Below, one piece after another: positions 45,937 through 55,321 of a stretch of 64,000 nt of DNA (the stretch's first letter is position 1; each line of letters starts with the position of its first letter). A program made the translations under genes and the position numbers. The notes under the pieces are model-generated. The model was not told the origin of the DNA. It searched no databases and worked only from the letters and a program-made list of their open reading frames with translations. The stretch comes from Saccharicrinis fermentans DSM 9555 = JCM 21142 (lineage in GTDB: Bacteria > Bacteroidota > Bacteroidia > Bacteroidales > Marinilabiliaceae), in NCBI RefSeq assembly GCF_000517085.1, contig NZ_KI912107.1, positions 5,391,980-5,455,979 on the forward strand, read 5' to 3'.

Positions 45937-48360
45937 ATGATATCGAATTCAGGAATCAGTTTTGACGAGTTTAAAAAAGAGGTATTGCGAGATTATCGTG
46001 TGGGTCATATGAGCCGTAATATGAGCATAACCGGTCGTAAAGAAGTTTTGAGTGGTAAAGCTAAGTTCGGAATATTTGGCGACGGTAAGGAAATCGCTCA
46101 GATAGCGATGGCTAAGCAGTTTAAGAAAGGTGATTGGCGCGCTGGGTATTATCGCGACCAGACTTTTATGTTGGCTGCAGGAATGACCACGCCGGTAGAA
46201 TTTTTTGCCTCCCTCTATGGAGAAACGAACACAGAACGAAACCCCGATAATGGAGGCCGTTCCTTTAATAATCATTTTGGAACACGAACGATCACAGATA
46301 CGGGGGAGTGGAAGAATATTGTGGATATCAAATGTACATCATCTGATATTTCGCCTACGGCAGGGCAAATGCCACGTCTCATTGGTTTGGCTTATGCTTC
46401 AAAGTTATATCGCAGTAACCCTGGCTTGAAACAGGCTAAAATATTTAGTAGAGGAGGCAATGAGGTGGCATTTGGTACTATTGGTGATGCCAGTACTTCT
46501 GAAGGTCACTTTTTTGAAACCATGAATGCCGCAGCCGTTCATCAAATACCCGTTGCCATGTCGGTATGGGATGATGGTTTTGGGATATCTGTGCCCAAAA
46601 AAATTCAGACTACCAAGGAAAGTATTTCGGAGCTGTTGAAAGGCTTTGAAAAAGGAGCGAGAGATACAACAGGTATTGTTATTTATAAGTTAAAAGGTTG
46701 GGACTATGCAGGTATGTGTCAGGCTTACGAAGAAGGAGTGGCCCGATGTCGTAAGGAGCATGTGCCCGTATTGTTTCATGTGGAGGAGGTTACTCAACCA
46801 GTAGGTCATTCTACCTCCGGTTCACACGAGCGCTATAAGACCGAAGAACGTCTGCAATGGGAAAAGGATTTTGACTGCCTGGTAAAGATGAGGGAATGGA
46901 TCATAGAACGTTCCTTAGCTACTGCTAAAGAACTGGATGAATTAGAAAAGGACGCACGTCAGGAGGTGCAGGAAGCAAAAAAAGAAGCCTGGAAACAGTA
47001 TACGACTACCCTTAAAGAGGAAAGGGATGCGCTCTTGAATCTGGTTGAAAATAGGACGTGTGAATGCAGCGGAAAAAAGAATGAGCGAATTGATGCCATG
47101 GCCAATGGACTTAGAAATGAGCTTACCTTGAATCGTAAAGCGATTCTTTCTACTGCTCGAAAAATATTGCGTCATATTTGTAATTCGTGTAACCATACGG
47201 GTAGTCTGAAAAATAATTTGCAGGATTGGATCAGAGATTATCGTTCCAAGGCACATGAGATGTATAATGATAGGTTGTACTGTGAGGATGAATTTGCAGC
47301 CTTGAAAGTGCCAGTGGTTCCTCCTCTTTATCCTAAAGAGATTGAGAGTGTGCCGGGAAGGGAAATTTTACGTGATAATTTTGATGCTTTGTTTGCTAAG
47401 GTGCCTGAGTTGGTCACTTTTGGTGAGGATACAGGTGTTCTTGGGGGGGTGAATCAATCCATGGAAGGTTTGCAGAAAAAATATGGTTCATCGCGCATAT
47501 GGGATGAGGGAATACGTGAGACAACTATCATCGGAACTGGCTTGGGAATGGCCTTACGTGGCTTTCGACCTATTGCCGAAATTCAATATTTTGATTACCT
47601 GATGTATGGATTGCAAACCATGAGCGACGACCTGGCTACCCTGCGTTATAGAACCAAAGGAGGACAGAAAGCGCCTATGATTGTTCGAACACGAGGACAT
47701 CGACTGGAAGGTATCTGGCATTCTGGTTCACCCACCAGTATGGTGATCAATTCCATTAGAGGTGTGTACGTTTGTGTGCCGCGTGATATGACCAGAGCAG
47801 CCGGTATGTATAATACACTGGTTCAGGCCGATGATCCTGCATTGGTGATTGAACCACTCAATGGATATCGTATCCGGGAACCGAAGCCTAGTAATATTGG
47901 TGAATATAATATACCATTGGGAATACCCGAAGTATTGCATGTTGGACAAGATGCTACTTTGGTGACTTATGGATCCTGTGTTCGTATTGCGCAGGAAGCA
48001 GTGCAACAGTTAGGAGAGATTGGAATATCTGTTGAGCTGATTGATGTGCAGACCTTATTGCCTTTTGATATCCATGGGGTGATATTGGAATCTGTTAAAA
48101 AGACCAATAGAGTGGTGTTTTTTGATGAGGATGTACCTGGAGGAACAACCGCATATATGATGCAGCAAGTGATAGAAAAAGGAGGTGGTTTTAATTACTT
48201 GGATTCTGCTCCACGAACAGTTACGGCAAAGGATCACAGACCTGCGTTTGGAACAGATGGAGATTACTTTTCAAATCCAAGTGCCGAAGATGTATATGAG
48301 GCTATTTACGATATGATGAGTGAAGTGAATCCTCAAAAATTTCCACCCATCTATTCATAA
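45937..48360 (+). CDS. 2-oxoacid dehydrogenase E1, alpha and beta subunits fused
   Basis: An 807-residue thiamine diphosphate enzyme that decarboxylates branched-chain or similar 2-oxoacids. The alpha part (about 1-350) has the ThDP motif GDASTSEGHFFETMN starting at residue 183 and a phosphorylation-loop-like HSTSGSHERYKT. The beta part (about 480-807) has FGEDTGVLGGVNQ, GTGLGMALRG, EIQYFDYLM, HSGSPTSM, YGSCVRIAQEA and FFDEDVPGG. Between them lies a charged helical linker of about 120 residues with CEC (375, 377), CNSC (415, 418) and Cys449, longer than most fused forms I know. No E2 or E3 gene is adjacent. Branched-chain oxoacid dehydrogenase is the most likely identity; substrate is not proven. 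Confidence 0.87.
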   Translation: MISNSGISFDEFKKEVLRDYRVGHMSRNMSITGRKEVLSGKAKFGIFGDGKEIAQIAMAKQFKKGDWRAGYYRDQTFMLAAGMTTPVEFFASLYGETNTERNPDNGGRSFNNHFGTRTITDTGEWKNIVDIKCTSSDISPTAGQMPRLIGLAYASKLYRSNPGLKQAKIFSRGGNEVAFGTIGDASTSEGHFFETMNAAAVHQIPVAMSVWDDGFGISVPKKIQTTKESISELLKGFEKGARDTTGIVIYKLKGWDYAGMCQAYEEGVARCRKEHVPVLFHVEEVTQPVGHSTSGSHERYKTEERLQWEKDFDCLVKMREWIIERSLATAKELDELEKDARQEVQEAKKEAWKQYTTTLKEERDALLNLVENRTCECSGKKNERIDAMANGLRNELTLNRKAILSTARKILRHICNSCNHTGSLKNNLQDWIRDYRSKAHEMYNDRLYCEDEFAALKVPVVPPLYPKEIESVPGREILRDNFDALFAKVPELVTFGEDTGVLGGVNQSMEGLQKKYGSSRIWDEGIRETTIIGTGLGMALRGFRPIAEIQYFDYLMYGLQTMSDDLATLRYRTKGGQKAPMIVRTRGHRLEGIWHSGSPTSMVINSIRGVYVCVPRDMTRAAGMYNTLVQADDPALVIEPLNGYRIREPKPSNIGEYNIPLGIPEVLHVGQDATLVTYGSCVRIAQEAVQQLGEIGISVELIDVQTLLPFDIHGVILESVKKTNRVVFFDEDVPGGTTAYMMQQVIEKGGGFNYLDSAPRTVTAKDHRPAFGTDGDYFSNPSAEDVYEAIYDMMSEVNPQKFPPIYS

Positions 48361-48368
48361 TGATATTG

Positions 48369-48404
48369 CTTCCCCATTGCTTTTGCCTTTGGGGAAGATT
48401 TTTT
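48369..48404 (+). terminator. Intrinsic terminator after the E1 gene
   Basis: CTTCCCCA and TGGGGAAG form a perfect 8-bp stem, followed after one base by TTTTTT. Confidence 0.88.
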
Positions 48405-48464
48405 GCCGCACGGTTTTATTTGCCTATTTTTTTTGTGTGCGCAAATTTTCTATTACGATAGATT

Positions 48465-49573
48465 TTATTTGTGGAGTGATATTTTCTTTGGTGTCATTTT
48501 TCTTTCCAATGGCATGCTGAATTTGCCGTCAGGTTCAATTACCAGACGGTGATTTAATTCCGGAAAGTCTAGCTTTGTGAGATCCTTGATTTTATGAATT
48601 ACACCATTGCTGTGATCGTAACTTAATGCCACATTCTTAATTTGTTTAAAAGGGATGATCTCTCCTTTAATAAACTCTCCTTTTCGGTTGGTATATACTT
48701 TAATAATGGGAGTAAGTGCATTGGGGCCGGTTAGATTGAAGCGCGAATAAGTAGCGAAATTACCCATGCTATATATGATAAAACGCTTCTGGTAATCTCT
48801 ATGGCTCTTGTAACATGCGGTCCATGACCGAAGATGATATCTGCGCCGGCATCAATCATGGCATGCGCAAACTCATATACATTGCTCCTGTTTTCGCCGT
48901 AAAATATTTCTTTTTTGCGTGTTACATGTTGATGCTTGGCCCCTTCAGCTCCACCGTGGAATGAAACGATGACAATATCACAGGAATCTTGTAGGTTTTT
49001 TACAATTCTGATGGCATTGGGTAGGTCATTGATGTCTACTGTCCCTGTGTTAGGTGAGAATCCAGCCAAACCAATCTTTAGTCCTTTGGAGGTGACGGTA
49101 ACGGTTGGTTTATCAAGTAAGCCCGACCAAGCGATGTCTAGTTTGTCTAAATGATAACGGGTGGTTTGCATTCCCAAGTTTCCAAAATCACGAATGTGGT
49201 TATTGGCCAGGTTGAGAAGGTCAAAGCCCATTTCTTTCAAGGTTAGCCCATATCTTTCTGGCATCTTAAAAGCATAACATTTGGTGGTGTCTTTACAACG
49301 TTTCACCACAGGGCCTTTGTCCAGAAGACAGGTTTCAAGGTTTCCAAAAGTGACATCGGCACTTTTTAGATAAGGAATAGCTTCTGAAACATAGGGTAGA
49401 GGATCGTTATTGGGTGGGAGGTAACTCTTTTTAGGAAAATCTGTTCCTAACATCATATCTCCAACGCCAACAAAGGAAATTAAGCTGTCGTTTTGAGTTT
49501 GTGAATTTACAAAGCTTACCAAAGTGGTTAAAAAGCATATTAATAGGATTCTCATATCTCCGTTTTTTTTCAA
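48465..49573 (-). pseudogene. CapA-family (poly-glutamate synthesis-like) metallophosphatase, broken by a one-base frameshift
   Basis: The 5' part (49573 to about 48795) has a signal peptide and CapA motifs: FVGVGDMMLGTDFP, TFGNLETCL, NLANNHIRDFG, VSFHGGAEG, IIFGHGPHVTRAIEI. The frame then runs into unrelated residues and stops at 48731. The expected continuation (KRFIIYSMGNFATYSRFNLTGPN...) is found in another frame and runs to 48465. Adding one T (minus strand) to the TT at 48794-48795 restores EIYQKRFIIYSMGNF, the usual family sequence. So this is either a real inactivating or phase-variable deletion or a sequencing error. The start may be the ATG at 49555. CapA-like proteins are calcineurin-type phosphoesterases. 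Confidence 0.85.
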
Positions 49574-49582
49574 AAGTAGCTT

Positions 49583-50137
49583 TTACAGATCGTCATTCCA
49601 AACCAAAACTTTGTAAAAAACCACTCCACCTTCTATAAATACGAATATAGAAGCTATAATGATAAGTTTCAAAAGCCATAGGCTTTTTTCCTGTTCTAAC
49701 ATAGTAAGTTTCTGATTTTTCAACGTGGCCTCGTGTTTACGCAGCTGACTTTCGTATTCGTTTTTGATTTCAAATAGCTCCTTGTTTCTGTCGCTGGTAC
49801 TGCTAAAAACACTGTCGTTCAGTTGTTTTGATTGCAGTAGATATTTGTAAGCTTGTTTGGTGTTTCCTAAATCCGCATATAGTTGCGATATGTTTAACAG
49901 TACCTCTACTTTATTGGAGATGTGTGCTTCGAAAGAGTCGATGGCAAAAATGGCTTTTTTGAAATAATTGATGGCCTTTGGGGGTTGGTTTATCTGTTGA
50001 TAATAACGTCCCATATATTCGTAAATAAGACAGTGTATACTTTTTAAAGAGTCCTTATGGCGATCTTCTATGCGCTGTAGTATTTGTAGAGCCTCTTTTA
50101 AACGATACATGGTGAGATAGAGTTCAGAAAGCTGCAA
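49583..50137 (-). CDS. TPR and coiled-coil membrane protein, probably 5'-truncated remnant
   Basis: About 184 residues with two or three tetratricopeptide repeats (LSELYLTMYRLKEALQILQ, YEYMGRYYQQINQPPKAINYFKKAI, LLNISQLYADLGNTKQAYKYLLQS), a charged coiled coil (about residues 118-152), and one membrane helix (LWLLKLIIIASIFVF). This is the layout of the sensor half of Bacteroidota TPR-type signalling proteins, but no output domain follows the helix. The N-terminus begins mid-repeat: in frame, NDYGELQLSEL is preceded by a stop, and only a TTG or a later ATG (50110) could start translation. A truncated or decayed gene is likely. Confidence 0.5.
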   Translation of the reverse strand: MQLSELYLTMYRLKEALQILQRIEDRHKDSLKSIHCLIYEYMGRYYQQINQPPKAINYFKKAIFAIDSFEAHISNKVEVLLNISQLYADLGNTKQAYKYLLQSKQLNDSVFSSTSDRNKELFEIKNEYESQLRKHEATLKNQKLTMLEQEKSLWLLKLIIIASIFVFIEGGVVFYKVLVWNDDL

Positions 50138-50301
50138 TTCGCCATAATCATTTCAAACATTCTATGTTGTAGGAATTGCGTAACGATGGTAAAAATGCTC
50201 GAAAGCAATATTTATTGCCATTTGGTAAAAATGAAGTAATATTGCAGAAGAATAGAATGATTGGGTATATCCTCATAAAACAGCCTATTAATAGCTGAAG
50301 C

Positions 50302-50667
50302 ATGCCTTACAAAGAACCGAAAATAGAAAAGATGTATTACGCCATCGGTGAAGTGGCGGCGATGTTTGATGTTAATACTTCGCTTATACGTTTTTGGGAG
50401 AAGGAGTTTGATATCATTAAACCATTTAAAAACAAGAAAGGGAATCGGCTTTTTACGCCGGCTGATGTGGAGAATTTTCACTTGATCTTTCACCTGGTGA
50501 AGGAGAAGGGGATGACTTTGAAAGGCGCAAAGAAAAAGCTGGAGGAGAACCGCGAGGATACGATTAATAATTTTGAAGTGATCACCAAATTAAAGGATAT
50601 TAGAGCTGTTTTGTTGGAAATGAAAGAAAACCTGGAAGGAGAGGGTGATGCTGACAAGAAATCTTAA
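50302..50667 (+). CDS. MerR-family transcriptional regulator
   Basis: A 121-residue protein. The winged helix-turn-helix (YYAIGEVAAMFDVNTSLIRFWEKEFDIIKPFKNKKGNRLFTPADVENFHLIFHLVKEKGMTLKGAKKKL) covers residues about 12-80, followed by a dimerisation helix (VITKLKDIRAVLLEMKENL). There is no metal-binding or effector domain after it, as in the short MerR proteins widespread in Bacteroidota. The regulated genes are unknown. It lies upstream of, and on the same strand as, the Nif3 and zinc-ribbon genes, with a 121-base gap. Confidence 0.88.
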   Translation: MPYKEPKIEKMYYAIGEVAAMFDVNTSLIRFWEKEFDIIKPFKNKKGNRLFTPADVENFHLIFHLVKEKGMTLKGAKKKLEENREDTINNFEVITKLKDIRAVLLEMKENLEGEGDADKKS

Positions 50668-50788
50668 TGGGCTAGATCGCTTATTGTGTTTGGGGGGAAA
50701 TATAAACACATTAAAATGTGTAATTTTTTTACCAAAGAAAAATTTATAGTACCTTGCTTGGGGTTTATTTTATAACAACCACTAAAAG

Positions 50789-51883
50789 ATGCGAATAAAG
50801 GAAATAACAAAAATACTTGAGGACTTTGCCCCGTTATCGTTTCAGGAGAGCTACGATAATGCAGGTCTGATTATTGGAAATAAGGATGATGTGCTTACGG
50901 GGGTGTTGATAACGCTGGATGTCACGGAAGAGGTGATTGATGAGGCCTTAGAACTGGGATATAACTTCATTCTTGCGCATCACCCTGTTGCTATGGGAGG
51001 TGTTAAGCGATTTAATGGGAATAATTATACGGAACGGATCATCATAAAAGCCATAAAAAATGAGATAGCCATTTATGCTGGGCATACCAATGTGGACAGT
51101 GTGATGAAAGGGGTGAATGGTAGAATATGTGAGAAAATTGGACTGAAAGACTGCAAAATATTGGATCCTAAGAAAAAAGAACTGTTTAAGATAGTCACTT
51201 TTGTTCCTGAAGCCCATGCAGAAGAAGTGCGACGATCCATGTTTGAGGCAGGTGCCGGACATATAGGTAGTTATGACTCCTGTAGTTTTAATTTACAAGG
51301 GCAGGGTACATTTAAGGCAGGAGATCAAGCCAATCCTTTTGTGGGAGAGAAGGGAGCGCTTCATTTGGAAAAAGAAGTGAGGATTGAAACAGTTGTGCCT
51401 GCCTACTTGAAAGAGCAGGTAGTGTCAGTTATGACGAAAATACACCCTTACGAAGAAGTGGCTTATGATATTTATCCCTTGGAAAATAATTATGAGCAAG
51501 CAGGATCAGGAATGTATGGAGTGTTAGAGTCGCCCGAGGATGAACTTTCTTTTCTAAGAAGAATTAAACAAACATTTGGAGCAGGTGTTGTTAAATATAC
51601 CCGACTTTTGCATAAACCAATTAAAACAGTGGCTGTTTGTGGAGGCGCAGGGAGTTTTTTGATCGATAGAGCAAAAAGAGTAGGGGCGGATATCTTTATC
51701 AGTGGTGACTTTAAATATCATCAGTTTTCGGATGCCGAAAATGAATTAATAATAGCCGATATTGGGCACTTTGAGAGTGAACAGTTTACTAAAGAAGTTT
51801 TTTTTGAGCTACTTACAAAAAAAATACCTAATTTTGCGGTTCATTTATCGAAAGTAAATACAAATCCTATTAAATATTTGTAG
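50789..51883 (+). CDS. Nif3-like dinuclear metal-centre protein
   Basis: A 364-residue member of the Nif3/YbgI (GTP cyclohydrolase 1 type 2 homologue) family. Metal ligands are visible in AHHPVAMGG and AGHTNVDSV in the first half and in ADIGHFESEQF near the C-terminus. A middle insertion (about residues 130-235, FKIVTFVPEAHAEEVRRSMFEAGAGHIG) is the PII/CutA-like domain of the long form. Family knowledge: these proteins form ring-shaped hexamers with two metal ions per subunit; the substrate is still unsettled. The zinc-ribbon gene follows after 4 bases, a pair common in Bacteroidota. Confidence 0.92.
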   Translation: MRIKEITKILEDFAPLSFQESYDNAGLIIGNKDDVLTGVLITLDVTEEVIDEALELGYNFILAHHPVAMGGVKRFNGNNYTERIIIKAIKNEIAIYAGHTNVDSVMKGVNGRICEKIGLKDCKILDPKKKELFKIVTFVPEAHAEEVRRSMFEAGAGHIGSYDSCSFNLQGQGTFKAGDQANPFVGEKGALHLEKEVRIETVVPAYLKEQVVSVMTKIHPYEEVAYDIYPLENNYEQAGSGMYGVLESPEDELSFLRRIKQTFGAGVVKYTRLLHKPIKTVAVCGGAGSFLIDRAKRVGADIFISGDFKYHQFSDAENELIIADIGHFESEQFTKEVFFELLTKKIPNFAVHLSKVNTNPIKYL

Positions 51884-51887
51884 CAGA

Positions 51888-52652
51888 ATGGCAACAAAAA
51901 ATAAAAACGCTGAAATGTCTGTAGAAGAAAAGTTAAAGGCATTATACGACTTGCAAAAAGTGGCAACTGAGGTTGACAAGATTAGAACACTTAGAGGTGA
52001 GTTACCACTTGAAGTACAGGATTTGGAAGACGAGATTGAAGGTCTTGAAACACGTATTTCCAATCACGACAAAGAAGTTAAAGCGTTAAACGATTCTATT
52101 TCAGCAAAGAAAAACGAAATTAAAGAATCCGGTATACTCATTAAAAAATACGAGGCGCAACAGTCAAATGTTCGTAATAATCGTGAATTTGATTCTTTAT
52201 CGAAGGAGGTAGAGTTCCAAAAACTTGAGATTGAACTGGGCGAAAAAAGAATTAAAGAGTTTACCGCAGAGCTGAGCAATAAAGAATCTGTCATAGAGTC
52301 TTCTAGACAGTTGTTGGAGGATAGAAAAGCTGACCTTGCCGCCAAAAAGAAGGAACTAACTGAGATTGTTGGTGAAACACAGGTGGATGAGGAAAGAAAA
52401 ATTGAAAAGATCGCACAAATCGAAAGTACCATCGAAGAGCGTTTATTGATTGCTTTTAAACGTATCCGTAAAAATGCCATCAACGGATTGGCAGTGGTGA
52501 CTGTTGAACGGGATGCTTGTGGTGATTGTTTTAATAAGATTCCACCTCAACGTCAGTTAGATATTAAATCTCGTAAAAAAGTGATCGTTTGTGAATATTG
52601 TGGACGAATCTTGGTGGATGATGAAATTGATCAAAAACCGGTTGAAGAATAA
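51888..52652 (+). CDS. Coiled-coil protein with C-terminal C4 zinc ribbon
   Basis: A 254-residue protein. Residues about 8-190 form a long charged antiparallel coiled coil; the C-terminus is a zinc ribbon with DACGDCFNKIPPQ and VCEYCGRILVDDE, the four cysteines of the zf-RING_7/C4-type family. A nucleic-acid-related role is proposed for homologues but is not shown by this sequence. It is cotranscribed with the Nif3 gene and ended by a strong terminator. Confidence 0.9.
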   Translation: MATKNKNAEMSVEEKLKALYDLQKVATEVDKIRTLRGELPLEVQDLEDEIEGLETRISNHDKEVKALNDSISAKKNEIKESGILIKKYEAQQSNVRNNREFDSLSKEVEFQKLEIELGEKRIKEFTAELSNKESVIESSRQLLEDRKADLAAKKKELTEIVGETQVDEERKIEKIAQIESTIEERLLIAFKRIRKNAINGLAVVTVERDACGDCFNKIPPQRQLDIKSRKKVIVCEYCGRILVDDEIDQKPVEE

Positions 52653-52673
52653 CATCAAATCATATAAAATACT

Positions 52674-52701
52674 AAAAGGCCGCTATTAAGTGGCCTTTTT
52701 T
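52674..52701 (+). terminator. Intrinsic terminator of the Nif3/zinc-ribbon operon
   Basis: AAAAGGCCGC, a TATTAA loop and GTGGCCTTTT form a 10-bp stem with one G-T pair, followed by further T. Confidence 0.88.
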
Positions 52702-52755
52702 ATTGATTATACTTTGCTTTCTGCTTATTTTTGAGTGTCATTTAACTATTTTTTT

Positions 52756-54213
52756 ATGTGTTGGGTTTCGAGGATAAAACTATTTTTAGCTATAATCGCT
52801 GTGTTTTTGGTGTCATGTGATGCCATGGCTCAAAGTGAGAAGTCCCCGTTTCAAAAAACTTTGTATGACATCTTAAGTCTCGATTCAATTCAAACGGACT
52901 CTATGTTGATGACATTGGATAATCGTTTAGAAAAGGCCTATTTGATGCATTATAAGATCTTTATCAAGCAAATGTTTGATGGACAATGGCCTCTTGATTA
53001 CGACCGTCAATTGGAGCTTATTGTGGATTCTTTGGAGGAAAATGAAAGTAAGGATGAAAGAGCTATTGCTTTTTTATCGGAAGTTTATATTCAAAAGGGA
53101 ATCATGGAATTTAGCGTGGAGCACCAAAGAGCTGCGGTGTTTTCCTTTTTTAAAGCCTATCGATTTTGGAGAAGAAGCAAAAGTGAATATCCCCAGCTGA
53201 CGGAGAATATAAAATTAGCTGGTGTGTTTAACTTGTTGATGGGTAATATGCCACAGCCTTATCGGAGAATGGCTGGCTGGATTGGTTTTTCAGGTAATGA
53301 TTCCATTGGTTTTAATGCCTTAAAAACTAATTATTATGCCAATTCCCATAAAGAGGGTAGCAAACAGGAAGCCCTCTTGTATTTGGCTTATGCCTATTTG
53401 AAATTTGATCCTGGCGAAGAAAAAATTAAAAATTTAATTCTGGATTCCTCATTTGAAGATCTGTTGCCTCTTACTCAGTTTATTGTTGCCAGGTGTGCCT
53501 TTAAAATAAGAAAACCTGTGTTGAATGATGCTTGGTTAAGGAATAGTGAGCGTGATGATTTTTTGCCTCTTGTTTATCTGCGTGGCAAATATAAAGTGTT
53601 GATCAACGATGACAGTGGAGCGGAAGATCTGGTGCTTTTTTCAAGACGCAATACTTCGGGGCAGTTTCAGGCAGATGCTTATCGTTATCATTCATGGCAA
53701 CTGTTCCTAGAGGGTGATACCTCGGGCTACCTGCAACTCCAAAATAGCATAAAAGACTTGAATTATTATCCAACCTGGGAAGACAAGCAAGCTAGAAATG
53801 AAAGTGGTTTGGATGTGATGCCTCATAGTATGTTATTGCGCTCGCGCTTGTTGTTTGACGCAGGTTATTATCAGGCAGCCATTGATAGTCTGTTAACGGT
53901 GGATTTTAAAAGTATAAGTGAACCGGGCCAACAGGTAGAGTTTCAATATCGATTAGGAAGGTGTTATCACTTATTGAATCAGCGTACTACGGCTATTTTT
54001 CACTATACAGAGGCCATTAGACTGGGTGAAAATGATACCCGGTATTTTGCACCATATGCTGCCGTGTTTACTGCAGAATTACACAAGGATCAGAACCCCG
54101 TTACAGCCAGGTTTTTTTTAGAAGAAGCAAAGCGCCTAAATAACGGAGAATATAAGGATGCGGTAGAAAGAAAAATTCAACTTTTAAGTGAGCAGCTCGA
54201 AACCCCTCATTAG
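52756..54213 (+). CDS. TPR-like lipoprotein of unknown function
   Basis: I chose the ATG at 52756 over the upstream in-frame GTG at 52735, as it begins at the signal peptide (MCWVSRIKLFLAIIAVFLVSC). A lipobox (FLVSC, Cys21) indicates a lipoprotein of 485 residues. The body is mostly helical with loose tetratricopeptide-like pairs (AVFSFFKAYRFWRRSK, EALLYLAYAYLKFDPGEEK, QVEFQYRLGRCYHLLNQRTTAIFHYTEAIRLGEND, ARFFLEEAKRLN). The last of these is a convincing TPR. No enzyme motif is visible. It stands alone between a terminator and the lamin-tail gene. Confidence 0.72.
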   Translation: MCWVSRIKLFLAIIAVFLVSCDAMAQSEKSPFQKTLYDILSLDSIQTDSMLMTLDNRLEKAYLMHYKIFIKQMFDGQWPLDYDRQLELIVDSLEENESKDERAIAFLSEVYIQKGIMEFSVEHQRAAVFSFFKAYRFWRRSKSEYPQLTENIKLAGVFNLLMGNMPQPYRRMAGWIGFSGNDSIGFNALKTNYYANSHKEGSKQEALLYLAYAYLKFDPGEEKIKNLILDSSFEDLLPLTQFIVARCAFKIRKPVLNDAWLRNSERDDFLPLVYLRGKYKVLINDDSGAEDLVLFSRRNTSGQFQADAYRYHSWQLFLEGDTSGYLQLQNSIKDLNYYPTWEDKQARNESGLDVMPHSMLLRSRLLFDAGYYQAAIDSLLTVDFKSISEPGQQVEFQYRLGRCYHLLNQRTTAIFHYTEAIRLGENDTRYFAPYAAVFTAELHKDQNPVTARFFLEEAKRLNNGEYKDAVERKIQLLSEQLETPH

Positions 54214-54441
54214 TCCAGTACAAAAGGATATTATTAGATCGTTTTATTAGTGCAATTTACGCCAGTCTAGGGGCTTTGATATGGGTGAAAATTTGTTTTT
54301 TGAGAAGCTGTTACTTGACATTGTTTTTGAATCATGATAAATTGCTGTTCGAATAAGGGATGTTTTTTTGATTTTGTATGATGGTTTGTTTCTTTTTGTT
54401 ATTCATTTAATTTAAGATTTTACCAATCAACATATTGGCTT

Positions 54442-55251
54442 ATGAAACGCGTTTTTCTTTTGTTTACTGTGTTATCTACTTTTTATTGCGCAATAGGACA
54501 GGTGGTTATTAGTGAAATTATGTATAATCCTCCGGAATCAGGGAGGGATGTTATCGAATTTATTGAATTGTATAACAACGGTACCGAGGTGGTTAACTTA
54601 AAAGGCTATACATTTAGCGAAGGGATTGATTTTACTTTTGGCGAAGTGGAAATGCAAGCAGGAGAATATATCGTGCTTACGGAAGATAAAGCAGAGTTAG
54701 AAACTTTTTTTAAGATTGCCGACACTTATGAATGGAGTGGTGCTTTGGCTAATTCAGGAGAAGCTTTGACACTTCTGGATGGAATAGATGGTGATTTGGT
54801 GGATTATGTGTTTTATGATAATAGTGGCGATTGGCCCTCGGAAGCTGATGGAAAAGGGTATTCTATTATTTTGTGCGATCCAAATAGTGACAATTCGGAT
54901 CCATTGCATTGGCAAAAGGCAGGTACTGATTCAGGGTTGAGCAGAAATGGATTTGTAGTATTTGCGAGTCCTGGAAGTGAAAATAATTGCATCACCAGTA
55001 ACGTCTATTCGAGGAAGCAGAATGGTGTTAAAATATATCCTAATCCGGCTTATAACGATTTGCAGGTCTGTGTTTCAGGATTGTTGAAGGTGGAAATTAT
55101 ATCCGTATTGGGAGATGTGGTGCTGGAAAAATCTGGTAATGGGAGAAGTGAACTTAGATTGTCTCTCATTGATTTGGTTAATGGTATTTATATTGTGAGA
55201 GTTATTTTGTTGGATGGATCCATAATCACCCAAAAGTTAGTAAAAAAGTGA
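54442..55251 (+). CDS. Lamin-tail domain protein with type A T9SS tail
   Basis: A 269-residue exported protein. After the signal peptide (cleavage near IGQ) comes a lamin-tail domain: VVISEIMYNPPESGRDVIEFIEL, YNNGTEVVNLKGYTF, GEYIVLTED, SGEALTLLDGIDGDLVDYVFY, DGKGYSIILCDP. Residues about 190-269 form a type A T9SS sorting domain (IYPNPAYNDLQV, ISVLGDVVLEK, LVNGIYIVRV, TQKLVKK). Lamin-tail domains occur in secreted bacterial nucleases and adhesins; no catalytic domain is present here, so binding or structural function is more likely. It has a 228-base leader region with no clear promoter box. Confidence 0.85.
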   Translation: MKRVFLLFTVLSTFYCAIGQVVISEIMYNPPESGRDVIEFIELYNNGTEVVNLKGYTFSEGIDFTFGEVEMQAGEYIVLTEDKAELETFFKIADTYEWSGALANSGEALTLLDGIDGDLVDYVFYDNSGDWPSEADGKGYSIILCDPNSDNSDPLHWQKAGTDSGLSRNGFVVFASPGSENNCITSNVYSRKQNGVKIYPNPAYNDLQVCVSGLLKVEIISVLGDVVLEKSGNGRSELRLSLIDLVNGIYIVRVILLDGSIITQKLVKK

Positions 55252-55321
55252 TGGTGTTTTTTGGGGAAAAGGAATGGATATTTTTGTGCAATAGTGCATT
55301 TGATGATTGGTTTAGAACGAC

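Noticed and set aside
50212-50493. Minus-strand open frame overlapping the start of the MerR gene
   Set aside because: Most of it is antisense to the conserved helix-turn-helix; it does not join in frame with the downstream TPR fragment.
52064-52483. 139-codon minus-strand open frame inside the zinc-ribbon gene
   Set aside because: Antisense of a coiled coil gives a serine/leucine-rich sequence that mimics a protein; no support.
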